Assembly: GCA_019746975.1 (NCBI GenBank)
Contig: JAIERK010000232.1
Span: 1-54,392, forward strand
Source: Candidatus Obscuribacterales bacterium
GTDB taxonomy: Bacteria > Cyanobacteriota > Vampirovibrionia > Obscuribacterales > Obscuribacteraceae
Length of the DNA: 54,392 bases
Direction: 5' to 3'
Every line of letters begins with the position of its first letter. Positions within the stretch are counted from its first letter, which is position 1. This document shows positions 28,501 to 36,646 of the stretch, piece after piece. Below the pieces are notes generated by a model. The model saw nothing but the letters and a program-made list of their open reading frames with translations, was not told where the DNA came from and made no database searches. The position numbers were made by a program, and so were the translations under genes.

Positions 28501-31500
28501 CAAGCCATGGATGAGTACATGAGAGGCGAATTCATTCGCTACATGGACCTGCATGAGAAGGGCGTTGTCGGCGTCAAAGGAGATGGAGATATTGCATATG
28601 TCGAGGATTCGAACGGACCGGTGGCCGTCTTCGATCCTGACAACAATCTGATGATTAAACGCGGCATAGATGGCGCGACGTTTTTCTATCAGGCCAATCC
28701 GAATGGAGCCGGCGAAAGTCGTCTTCCCTACGGTCAAGAAGTGCCGCCAGAGAAAGTCAAAGAGCTGTTCGCTAGAAGCAAGGACATTGCAGTTGAAAAA
28801 CCGTTTGACTATATCAATCAAAAGTTCAGTGTTTCTGAGGATGGTGAGTACGTAAATGTTCAGTCCCGTAAAACTTATTACCAGGATCATGCGCTCAACT
28901 ACCAACACTGGTTTGGTACTCACCAGGCGGACTCCGTTGACAGTCGCCAACTGAAATTCGATCAGTACATCATTGCTCAAGGACAGACCGGACGAGAGCA
29001 GTTGATTCGGGCTGATAGGCTGAGAGAGTTCCAGGCAATACAGGCTTTTTTCCATCACGGTTCGAAGTTTGGCAGTGCCGCACTCGATTTCGGCATGATT
29101 GCCACAGGGGGGATGAGTTTAGGCGCCTCGCTGGCGGCCAAGTCAACCACGATGGCATTAGTCAATGGTGGTCGGATCATGCTGGGTGTCGGCGGCCTGC
29201 TCGATCCTGCATTCCGGCAAATGGGTGTTACCGGCGAGGCTGTTCGAACGGCTCGTCACGTCATCATGATCGCGGATGTCACCCAAGGGCTGGGTCGACA
29301 GGGACTTGCAATGGTCAATGGCGGCAAGCTCTTGTTTGAATCTGCTAAAGCCGCCGAGGTTGCGAAGATTATAGAAGCGTCCAATACGATGAGGCGCACC
29401 GAATCGGCAATTAGATACGTCTTTGGTGCAGCCGATGGTGTGTGGTTGCCGCTTATGGGTACGGAAGCCACGCATCACATAGAGCGAATGCGAGGTCAGA
29501 ATCCAGCGCGATATTTGGAGCGTGGATTAAAGGACAGAGGCTCACCGCTAGATAGCGAGCTGATGCAAAAACCGATCGCGACCGGCGCGACTGATGATGT
29601 TGTTCAATCAGCCGAGAAAGTGTTCGCCCTGTACGGTGACACTATTAATGATACCGATGTCCGCCGTATCTTCGCTGAGTGTCTCAACGCGTTGACTGTG
29701 GACCAGCAATCCGACCGAGCGTCCCAGTATCTGAAGATGTTTCACCCGAGTGCTGACGCTCTGACTGAGTGGCGCGATCAACAGTATGCTGGACAGTGGG
29801 TGCCGCTCAAGAGCGCTTCTGCTCAACGGATAAGACCAGGTGATCTTAAACCTGAGGTCTCCACAAATAGTAATGAAAGAGTCGCTGCTGCCATAAGCCT
29901 TCTCTACCTCGCGCAGCAGGACGGAAAGTTGCCTGCAGATGGTGTGCTGGTCAAACGGGAAGCCCGTGTTGGTGTGTCATCATTTCTGCACAAGCCGGGT
30001 CTTCCGACAATGCGGGTTGGGAAGGTTCAGGAAGAAGAGGATGTCCATGTCGAGTCGAGCAGTACTGACGGGGTATTGAAGCGTTTCACTGACGCCTCGG
30101 TCACTGCTGCAAAGTCGATGGCCGGAATAGACATTCATGTTCTTCCAGCCGAAAAGGTGGAGCAAAAGGTCACTATACAGGACGTCATTCGCGTTCTAAG
30201 AGACGCTGCCCTCGATGCGTCTTCTCCACCTACTCAGATTGTTGCTGCTGACGCCCTATTCCGCGCCGGTGCGATGCCGGCCGGACGTTATGCAGGGACC
30301 CTTTTTGACGTCGTTAACAACAAAAAATCTGACCGGTCTATTCAAGAGAAAGCGATGAAGCAACTGGCTGGAGCGCTTATGCTCAAACACATTGAAGAGG
30401 CTGATCCTGCCATGACCGTAGAGCAGAGAGCTCAGAAAGAAGCCGACAGTTTTGGTCTATCCGAAGAGCACTTAGAGAAGTTCATCGGGTCTATTGCCAA
30501 GCAACACGAAAGTGCTGATGTGAGAGCGCTTGCGGCGGCATTGTTGTATCAGCATGAAGTGCAATTGGATGGCGGCATTCTCACCTTTCAAGGCAATTTG
30601 CTTGATAGTTTTGATGGCAGCGCGGAGTCCGGAAAATTCCACGATGACCTTATCGCTGATCTGAAGAAAACACTCGAATTGCCGATACCTCCTTACCAAT
30701 ATTCCGAAAGGGATTCTGTCAAAGAGTTTGATGCTCTGCGAAAAGAGAAAGTTCGTGCTGCCCGAGCGCTGTCTTACCTGGAAGGTGGCGTTGGGGAAGG
30801 TAACTACACCCAGGCAATTAACGTTGCACTCGCCTCAACGCTCGAGATGCCGGATGAGAAATGGACGTCTGCACAGCGATTGCACAGCGAAAAACCCGAT
30901 ATCAATCTCACGGTGGAAGCGGTCCTAATGCTTGCAGAGCGCAGAAATCTGCTCGACCAGGAACAGAGGTCCAGGTTGCGATCGGCGTCGAGCGCCATTA
31001 TGGAGATTGGCTTCGACAGTCGCGTTGAGAGTGAGACTGCTCGTAGAGGTAACACCGATGCTTACGTGGCAAAAATCCAGGTTGTCGAAAATCTCGGAAA
31101 GATTTTTCCTGGTATCAATTATAGTGACAGCCATGAGCACCAGTCGCAGTACCAGGAAGAACGACAGATGGTGGAGCAGTCATTGCAAGAGATGCTGATG
31201 ACGCGGGAAGGCTGGGGTCAATTCAATCCCATGCGTGTCGCGGCTATTCAAGGACTGGAAAAGTTCGGACCAGGTTTGCGCGATTCTAATGTCATAAAAA
31301 TCGCCAACTTGCTCGGAGCCGAAGTTAAAGACCCGTATGTGCGTGCTCGTGCGATTCAGGCTTTGAGTTCGATTACGGAAAACTCTGTATTCCGTGCGTC
31401 GCCTGTGGATTTGGCGAAGAGGGGGCTACCAAACTTAAATGTCGAACACCTGCTCAGGACTGAGACTGATCCCCTCGCAGTAGCTACTTTGTTCGAAATT

Positions 31501-34500
31501 GGCCAGGAGTCTCTTTCTTACGGTGATCCTACAACTTTCCGTGCAGAGATAGAATCTAGTGCTTATGTCAACGATTTACGCTCTGTCGATTTCGTGGATG
31601 TTTCGGAAAAGGAGATCCACGAGTGGCTTTCAGACAGTCGCTTTCAGTACGTCGATCAGCACACGATTAAGACGGATGCCAACCAGGCGACAGCTGTTTT
31701 TAACTCAGGCGGATGGTTGGAGTGGAAGTCGGCGAGGACCTTTTTCGGATTTGGCACCAGTCAAGAGTATGAGTCAGTCAAACTGGAGGTCGGCAGAGAC
31801 AAACAGTTGGAGGAGATGGGTGACTTCCAATTATTGTCACAACGTGATCAGCAGATGGCCATCCACACTCTCTTGCACCTTTGTCGTGATGCAAATCAGA
31901 ACTTGATCAAACAGGAGGATGAAGAGGTTTTCCGAACATTCGCAGCGAGAAAACTTGCTAATCTGGCCGAAGTCTCGCTGGACAAGAGCGATGTTGTCAA
32001 AGACAAGCGACTGTTGCGCGCTGCTGTCGTGCTGGCCTTTGACTCCATGCCTAGCGATATGCCGGGTCCGGCTCGCATGCATCTCATTGATGCAGTAAAT
32101 TCGCTGACAGATCGAAATTCTGGTAAGAGTTCGCCATCCGGTTCACAACCCACGGACAATACTATCATCACACCGCAACGAGCTGCTGCATTGTTCCGCG
32201 CGCAATTGACGAAAGAAGCGGAGCATGAGGCTCTCGCGCTTCGACCGGAGTCTCCACACTACAGATTTGATCCGCCGGCTGGGCAATCTAGTGAAAAGGT
32301 CCAACTCGCGTTGATTGATTCACTCTACCAATTGCGCGATCTGGGAAGCTTCAAAGAATTGAACGAGCGTGGTTGTGATCCTGCGCTGGATCCCTCGGCT
32401 CGCGGCAGTCGAATCGAGAAGGTAAAACAACGTGCTCGAGATGTGGTGGAAGACCTCTATTATGGGGTGGATTGGATCCGTGACGAGTCGACTAAGGCTG
32501 TAAAAACCAGATCTGATATCGAGGATAGGGTAGATCGGTACAATGCAACCGGCTCTGGTTCGCGCACCACATTTAGCGCCGATACTGGTGTCAAGCATGT
32601 GCCTGTTCCAGCGGATTCTGCTTTGCAAGAACAACTTGATGCTGAAGCTGAGTCGATTGAGAGCCACTTGGTCGAAAATCAGCAAGAACGTAACTTTGAA
32701 CAACTCACTTTCAAAATATACCGATCACAGTTGGAAAATCCACTCGGTGGTTCTGAAGACCCTCGAGTCGCTGTCCTGCACCGTGCACTCAGGCACAATG
32801 TACAGCGTGTGCAGCTCGCTGCGGCAGAGGCGCTATCGCAATCACGACTGCCACCAGACAGCAAGGAGATGATTGACGCCCGCGACAAACTCTATGTGTT
32901 AACGGGATATGGAAGAAGGCGCATCTTTCAGAAAGAAGCAGGTGAGATCCTGGTTGCTATGAAAGAACGCGAGTACGGGACCGACAAAATTCGGACGCCG
33001 GAGCAACTTGTTCATGGCGTTGCCTGGATGGCGCACACCAAACCGGAGGGCGATCAAGCTGTCATGCTCGAGCGGATGCAAAACGCTATGTCCGCATCTA
33101 AGATAGAGGTCGACAGCAAGAGCTTCGATATATTAATCGACAAGAAAAATCCGTTGGTCAAACAATCATATACAGCTGATGGAAGGATTGTTGTAATCAC
33201 CGCTGAGGACGATCCTCGCAGAGGAAAACTTCTCCAGGCTCTCGAGTCCGATGACGAGCGAGTTCGTTTTGCAGCGGCGCACGTTCTCCAAGCTAGCGCC
33301 ATACAAAAGGATAGAGTCAGCGCCGAGCCAGAGCTTGCTAATTTCGAGTCCGCCAAAGCCAGGCTATATACCATCAATCAAGAAACCCTGGCACGCACAG
33401 TAATCGCAGCTAACGCCGACTTGCCAATTAAGTTGAAGGATGATCCTCGCCGACAGTTTCTCTTGGGTGCGATAGATCATGATAACGAGCGGGTTGCTCT
33501 GGCATCAGCATGGATGATGTCTCAGAGTGCGATGCCGCTGGACAGAGAGACTGCAATTCGGAAACTGTCACAGTTAGCTGTTCACTCCAGCCACGAAGTT
33601 GGACGCGAAGAAGCAATGACTATATTGTCCGACATCGCGAGTTACGGCAATCTAGACGATCAACTGTTTGCATATAACACTCTGAGAGACGTTATGGTGG
33701 CAAAAGATGGTCCGGCTGCGCTGCCACCGTTTGCAATACCAAACGAATATTCTAAGGCAATAAATTACCTGGAAAGGGCACCACGCTCATGGCTGCAATC
33801 TATCCGAGAAGATGGTAGTTTGCGCGAGATGAAAGAAGCCATTATGGCGATTACGGGTCTGAGCAACGCGCAGCTAAGCGCTGCTATTCGGGCAGAATAC
33901 TATAACAGTATTCGACCGCACAGGGCCGATGGAGACTTCGAAGCTGCGCGCATGGCGGCATTGTTCAGCGGCGTGAAATGTGCTAGCCACAACCCCGAAC
34001 ATCATAACGGTCCTGTTCACGATTTCCCTGAACCGGCTTTGACTGAGATTCAAGAAGGGCAGGCCGTTGATTTGATTGTCGCCAAGCTTGTAGAGTCGCA
34101 GGGCAAACTCAACTCCTCCAACGTTCGAGTCCGGGATCTCATGTCGTCAATCAAGTTGGGCGACGCGAGAGTCCAGGCACAGGTAGCGTCTTTGTCCGTT
34201 AGCGAGTTTGATAGCGTGCGGACGCCGACAGATTGGACAGGGTTGTCTCAGCTAGATCGGCGCCCCTCCTGGAGCGAGTCCGAGCAAGCGCATAGTGCTC
34301 GGACCCTACCCCGTTGGACCCCATCTCATGAAATGGATACTCCAGATCTGAATCGATTGAAGGTGAGAGAACATGGAGTGATGAGCGATCAAGAAGCGCG
34401 CGCGCTGTTCAGCGGAGCAGGCAGCTTGTACGATCGTGCTTCAGCTAAGCTAGCAGGTTCCATCAACGCCGATCTGAAGCGTCTGCAAGCATTGCTAAGT

Positions 34501-36180
34501 GAAGAGCAACCTGGGAATTGTCGCGTTGTTATCGAAGCACTGTACTCTACCTTCAAACATCAGCCTTTAGCTCCATATCAGCCTGATCCAAGGCGGGAGA
34601 TGCTCAAGGATGTAGCTCTCAATCATAACAATGACAGAGTTCGGCTGGCCGCAGCCTGGATGCTTATTAACAGTGCTGCGCGTCAAGATGTTGCGGATGG
34701 TACCAAAGTGGTAGCAGAAATGTATGTTAATGGCAAGATCTCCGACACCATTCGAGGAGAGACGCGGGCTCTTCTCGAAGACATGGTCTTCTATGGTGGC
34801 GATCGCGAGAGACGACATGCCCTGGACCTGTGGCAGGATGCCTATTCTTCGAGTGGTGAAAAACAAGATGAACGAAAGCCACCAGATACGAAGTCACTCG
34901 CGGTTGAAGATGTTGGTCAAGCCAGACGGTATTTCCGCTACCTGCAAGAAACGCATTCGGAATACAATCTATTCGGCCGCTCGGTCGAAGATAAGAAAGC
35001 GATCGTATTACAAATGCACAGGGCTTTAAATCCGGATCGACCAATGTCGGAGGCGCAGCTTGATGCGCGAACAATGCCGGTGTTTATTCCTCTAACAGGT
35101 CTCTCCAGTACACCCTATACGCGCAGCCCACTTTCGGGAAATGGTTGGTATCCAACTGCTCCCCAGGACTTCTTCTCGAGAAGGCGCTCTTCTTCTCCTT
35201 ATGCTCCATCGAGTGACACCTTCATTAATTCGACTCGCAGTGGTCGCACTTGGCCTTTGTCTCCACAACCTGGTATCGAACGCGAACTGGATGCCGGGAA
35301 GGTTGGTCCAGTAATGGCTAAGTGGATGCGAGAGAATAGCTATGCCGGACTTGAAAGTGCTGAATTCAAATTTGATCCGGAGAAAGGATCAACCTTCGTC
35401 GTTGGCGATGGCGAGCGGCACGTTTTGTCTGGTGACTACAGTGAGCTGACCGGATTTAAAGAATCCGCCCCAAAGGTGGAGCTAGCAAAATTCTTTATGC
35501 AACTTCTCAAGTCTCGTCCTGAAATTCGGTCATCCACGGGAATTAAGCCGGAGCTTCTTGCCGACATGTATGTGCAGAGTTTGCGTGGACGACCAGTGGA
35601 ATTGATAAGCGATACTGTTGCTGATACCACCTCCCCTCTCAACATCGGAATGTCTGATCCGCTCTGGCGTTCGAAACTTAATCCTAAAGAGAGAGAAGCA
35701 GTCGTCTCGAGCTTTGAAGCTGCGCGAAAACAGAGAGATACTTCGCATCGTCTGAACCTTGACTGGGAATTGGAGCGCCTGCTTGACGAAACACCTCCTG
35801 CAGCACCCGCCTTCAGCGCCCGCTGGAAGCCGACCGATCCCTCATCTAAGAAAGTCGAGCCACCGGCGGTATTCCGAAAACCGGCTATAGATCGATTGGA
35901 ACTCTTCCGTTCTGACCGAAGTGCTCTGCTTTCGCAGGATCTTCTTGAAGTTGCTACTCAAAATGATGGCACGATACCGATCTCATATTTGGAAAACTTT
36001 GCACATTTACATGGTGGTACTGCAAGCGATGCCGAGTCCATTCAGGTTTATCCCAGGCTCTCCAGTGATGTAGCCGGCGACTACGTGGTCAAAGACAGAA
36101 GCACCTGGAAAGTAGTCAACGAGAACCAGGCTCGGAAATTGCTGCGACTTTTTCCAATCGAAAGGAAAACCGATCGCTAA
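22522..36180 (+). CDS. Giant HEAT-like repeat protein (4,552 residues) with a large internal duplication
   Basis: One unbroken frame of 13.7 kb from ATG 22522 (GGAG 10 bases upstream; TTG 22495 is an alternative). The first ~110 residues are acidic and disordered. Copy A of a ~1,400-residue module spans residues about 114-1517; a unique section spans about 1518-2575; copy B spans about 2576-3976. A partial third HEAT-like unit follows near 4020-4110, then a Pro/Ser linker and a C-terminal domain to 4552. Modules contain helical HEAT-like units (VRLAAANALSES, VRFAAAQVLRTS, IELASAWIMAQSSL). The unique section includes hydrophobic stretches at about 2183-2290. There is no signal peptide and no recognised catalytic motif. 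HEAT arrays are protein-binding solenoids; a scaffold or very large effector role is inference. Very likely co-transcribed with the preceding gene. Confidence 0.85.
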   Translation: MGGEKNNKQGPASDPDVKPAPPQPMVEMLLDEDVNDRLDTEEGSFEDRAGELLSNDLDDVTLQQISGAKGSRGEVGGLPSVSFDMPESGKATESNPADETVSEATDRAESVNPIDTLFEIARDRYAIVLIDIVSNKTTDQSAREQAMHRVSDALMGKHISCSGTKDGKEISAESSAFDDLSEEQLKGQLASIASQHNDPDTRALAVALIYRHDIQLTSVGVNDRPISLDSFNAASVPGTFHDRLVTDLKKSLEVPLPSFDYSDKDSLAEFDARRREKICAAKALSYLESGSVDATQAINQALLSTIQFDDSGWTSALRQHSEKPDIKATTDATMMLIERARVLSEEQRSVLRTSSNALLDIDFDDRAESYNAQQGNADARHSKMLLIENLSKLYSGFKSNESTDHHLQYQDQKQVAEQILRELLISSHGWGKDAEMRGAAVDGLKTFGPGLNDANIRAIAGRLDPSQNEDQQVRIRAIQALNAMTDKSIFRKSPEQLAKEGLPDLNVEHLLQTDLDPVAQATLLEIARESLSYRDPASFQAQIEDSTYVSDLRAVDFVDVNEKDIRSWLINSRFQYLDQHTIAEDANRASEKYNSGGWLGWNSVRAFFGYGTSKEFEGLKLELDRDQQLKEITDFQQLSDSDQQMAIHTLLHLCRDAGQNLIRQDDEALFRTFAAKKLSQLAEISSANNDVVKDKRLLRAAVVMAFTSMPSDMPGEARMELVKAVNSLTDRDFGRDLKSGDQPSDYTVITPQRAAALFRARLTKEAQNEAIALRTDAPAYRFDPTAGKYSEKVQLELIDSLYRFRDLGCYKELRERGSTPGIGAGPTQRGSRIDSVRNRAREVFEDLYYGVEWLREDSHKKGQGDSTNANTGYGVSSQKRGKDTEYGARTDSSIDGGASAPDNSEIPDESAVRSNLTNDAVAIQNQLLVDQQERNFEPLTRTIFRSQQEYRIGVTDDPRVGVLQQALDHKVERVRLAAANALSESALPPKSPEMIDVRNTLYELTKFGQRSIFQKEAGELLVALKEREYGTDKIRTPDQLIHGVAWMAHTARPGGGPAEMLKIMQSATTESRKEDDKSFDALIEKKNALVKDSYNAAGLIVPITTQDDPRRAQLNKALESSDVRVRFAAAQVLRTSIVEGDRASAEGPLKELESARESLGTANQESLARAIIIANFDSPITSKNDPRRDFLIGSLDHGNERIELASAWIMAQSSLSDDREAAMKKLAVLAVHSSHEVGREEALTILSDITNYGNLEDQLFAYNALKDVMVAKDGPSAVPPFSIPNEYSSAINYFERAQRTSLLTIFEDGSPTDLKNAIMAITGLDKEQLDKAIRSEFQSNVRSRQSGEQDLSAATTLSRGVKCATHRPDDKSIGSFSEPVLTEAQEAKTLQTIVSKLIADERQVSRTPVPNVRVRDIGSPVERFESALKDFVGLFEDGRLLADQGLSDWSVLASTDRSPTWCKSHQAARTLPRWTPSHRIDPHNLFSIEAKAPGVLSDAVACALFEELGGAYSPRFARVAAQRMADEQPVYEGDEAPIKTQNFGLAPSQPSTPEFVAVDALTDAADKTAPPNDTAIEVRQPEPSTASADRTSQPKVTQPRVDSTDKRSKSSAAVPSSSTTQSPSKFGQELEQRADFSETMPSDTAAAKAASDVVSIIEKLPREVATTEGDRNRTKLKSVFPELNDLFGRLPINPAFNQPVDHQVLSDKILCRDFVHMTPAELQIVMKLERDVPGFGEFTKFKGTESIYRDVNQFLNTAVVESHDILHELKLSMGPGDPLGIVRIGTDPERPDEGIPAHPDTISSLIKDGQLDVEQFRKMAASGHLKSSLLFEPNGIPDSSSLDKMSNSFDWLYANQVRIANSRSRIDANNQYKFLSDYLHIRKPGWAPDKVADKDLEAYNRRLREVLNLTLQVRNTVEAMQSLDNVKGDFDPEKAFKDLQKLTVPGGFHFDQARKRVTELKLILPEHLVGTSVNDKPIQDLKDWLFENRGPVDQAMDEYMRGEFIRYMDLHEKGVVGVKGDGDIAYVEDSNGPVAVFDPDNNLMIKRGIDGATFFYQANPNGAGESRLPYGQEVPPEKVKELFARSKDIAVEKPFDYINQKFSVSEDGEYVNVQSRKTYYQDHALNYQHWFGTHQADSVDSRQLKFDQYIIAQGQTGREQLIRADRLREFQAIQAFFHHGSKFGSAALDFGMIATGGMSLGASLAAKSTTMALVNGGRIMLGVGGLLDPAFRQMGVTGEAVRTARHVIMIADVTQGLGRQGLAMVNGGKLLFESAKAAEVAKIIEASNTMRRTESAIRYVFGAADGVWLPLMGTEATHHIERMRGQNPARYLERGLKDRGSPLDSELMQKPIATGATDDVVQSAEKVFALYGDTINDTDVRRIFAECLNALTVDQQSDRASQYLKMFHPSADALTEWRDQQYAGQWVPLKSASAQRIRPGDLKPEVSTNSNERVAAAISLLYLAQQDGKLPADGVLVKREARVGVSSFLHKPGLPTMRVGKVQEEEDVHVESSSTDGVLKRFTDASVTAAKSMAGIDIHVLPAEKVEQKVTIQDVIRVLRDAALDASSPPTQIVAADALFRAGAMPAGRYAGTLFDVVNNKKSDRSIQEKAMKQLAGALMLKHIEEADPAMTVEQRAQKEADSFGLSEEHLEKFIGSIAKQHESADVRALAAALLYQHEVQLDGGILTFQGNLLDSFDGSAESGKFHDDLIADLKKTLELPIPPYQYSERDSVKEFDALRKEKVRAARALSYLEGGVGEGNYTQAINVALASTLEMPDEKWTSAQRLHSEKPDINLTVEAVLMLAERRNLLDQEQRSRLRSASSAIMEIGFDSRVESETARRGNTDAYVAKIQVVENLGKIFPGINYSDSHEHQSQYQEERQMVEQSLQEMLMTREGWGQFNPMRVAAIQGLEKFGPGLRDSNVIKIANLLGAEVKDPYVRARAIQALSSITENSVFRASPVDLAKRGLPNLNVEHLLRTETDPLAVATLFEIGQESLSYGDPTTFRAEIESSAYVNDLRSVDFVDVSEKEIHEWLSDSRFQYVDQHTIKTDANQATAVFNSGGWLEWKSARTFFGFGTSQEYESVKLEVGRDKQLEEMGDFQLLSQRDQQMAIHTLLHLCRDANQNLIKQEDEEVFRTFAARKLANLAEVSLDKSDVVKDKRLLRAAVVLAFDSMPSDMPGPARMHLIDAVNSLTDRNSGKSSPSGSQPTDNTIITPQRAAALFRAQLTKEAEHEALALRPESPHYRFDPPAGQSSEKVQLALIDSLYQLRDLGSFKELNERGCDPALDPSARGSRIEKVKQRARDVVEDLYYGVDWIRDESTKAVKTRSDIEDRVDRYNATGSGSRTTFSADTGVKHVPVPADSALQEQLDAEAESIESHLVENQQERNFEQLTFKIYRSQLENPLGGSEDPRVAVLHRALRHNVQRVQLAAAEALSQSRLPPDSKEMIDARDKLYVLTGYGRRRIFQKEAGEILVAMKEREYGTDKIRTPEQLVHGVAWMAHTKPEGDQAVMLERMQNAMSASKIEVDSKSFDILIDKKNPLVKQSYTADGRIVVITAEDDPRRGKLLQALESDDERVRFAAAHVLQASAIQKDRVSAEPELANFESAKARLYTINQETLARTVIAANADLPIKLKDDPRRQFLLGAIDHDNERVALASAWMMSQSAMPLDRETAIRKLSQLAVHSSHEVGREEAMTILSDIASYGNLDDQLFAYNTLRDVMVAKDGPAALPPFAIPNEYSKAINYLERAPRSWLQSIREDGSLREMKEAIMAITGLSNAQLSAAIRAEYYNSIRPHRADGDFEAARMAALFSGVKCASHNPEHHNGPVHDFPEPALTEIQEGQAVDLIVAKLVESQGKLNSSNVRVRDLMSSIKLGDARVQAQVASLSVSEFDSVRTPTDWTGLSQLDRRPSWSESEQAHSARTLPRWTPSHEMDTPDLNRLKVREHGVMSDQEARALFSGAGSLYDRASAKLAGSINADLKRLQALLSEEQPGNCRVVIEALYSTFKHQPLAPYQPDPRREMLKDVALNHNNDRVRLAAAWMLINSAARQDVADGTKVVAEMYVNGKISDTIRGETRALLEDMVFYGGDRERRHALDLWQDAYSSSGEKQDERKPPDTKSLAVEDVGQARRYFRYLQETHSEYNLFGRSVEDKKAIVLQMHRALNPDRPMSEAQLDARTMPVFIPLTGLSSTPYTRSPLSGNGWYPTAPQDFFSRRRSSSPYAPSSDTFINSTRSGRTWPLSPQPGIERELDAGKVGPVMAKWMRENSYAGLESAEFKFDPEKGSTFVVGDGERHVLSGDYSELTGFKESAPKVELAKFFMQLLKSRPEIRSSTGIKPELLADMYVQSLRGRPVELISDTVADTTSPLNIGMSDPLWRSKLNPKEREAVVSSFEAARKQRDTSHRLNLDWELERLLDETPPAAPAFSARWKPTDPSSKKVEPPAVFRKPAIDRLELFRSDRSALLSQDLLEVATQNDGTIPISYLENFAHLHGGTASDAESIQVYPRLSSDVAGDYVVKDRSTWKVVNENQARKLLRLFPIERKTDR
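22861..27075 (+). repeat. Internal duplication, copy A (within the giant gene)
   Basis: Encodes residues about 114-1517 of the 4,552-residue protein. It aligns along its whole length with copy B, e.g. NVEHLLQTDLDPVAQATL, QMAIHTLLHLCRDAGQNLI, EYGTDKIRTPDQLIHGVAWM and ARTLPRWTPSHRID. DNA identity is only moderate, so the duplication is old. Confidence 0.9.
30241..34450 (+). repeat. Internal duplication, copy B (within the giant gene)
   Basis: Encodes residues about 2574-3976 and matches copy A collinearly: NVEHLLRTETDPLAVATL, QMAIHTLLHLCRDANQNLI, EYGTDKIRTPEQLVHGVAWM, ARTLPRWTPSHEMD. Its length (about 4.2 kb) is almost identical to that of copy A, with an offset near 7.4 kb. Linker segments between HEAT blocks differ most. 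Confidence 0.9.
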
Positions 36181-36394
36181 TCCACTATTAGAATGTTTTT
36201 GTGAATCGCACAACTTGTGTGGAGTGGTAGCAAGGAGAGCAGTCAATTGTTCCTGATGTCTGGTCGCGGTTTCTCGAGTGATGAGAAGAAAGCGAAGCCG
36301 GCACCGCAGCCGTAGCCGATGGGTCAGCGGATGGTTCTCTTCACAAACTAGCTAATCTTGCACGACCGATGTCTCACTCATCGAGTAGCCAAAA

Positions 36395-36646
36395 TCAATG
36401 GGCATGCGATTCACCCTGGCTCGCTTTTCGCTTTAAAGACATGACCGCAAAAACACGGATACCTATTACGATTGCGAGTAGAAAGAACGTATCATTGTAA
36501 GCTTGTATGTATGCCTCTCTTCTCACCAGTCGGTCGAGCATTTTTGTGGCTTCCTGCATCGCGAGTGCTGGGTCGGCTCCTCGAGTGATGAACATTTGAG
36601 TGTACTGATGCAATCGATCTTGTACTGCAGTGGCGGTCATTGTCAC
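36395..36646 (-). pseudogene. C-terminal stub of a DHA2-family MFS drug-efflux protein
   Basis: 83 codons. The product (LHQYTQMFITRGADPALAM, then LDRLVRREAYIQAYNDTFFLLAIVIG) matches the end of EmrB/QacA-type 14-helix transporters, where the ...RQA...AYNDTF... motif precedes the last membrane helix. Only that last helix and the tail remain; the ~420 residues that should precede them are not present upstream, where other frames are closed. It could still be translated from ATG 36646 but cannot transport by itself. Confidence 0.65.
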
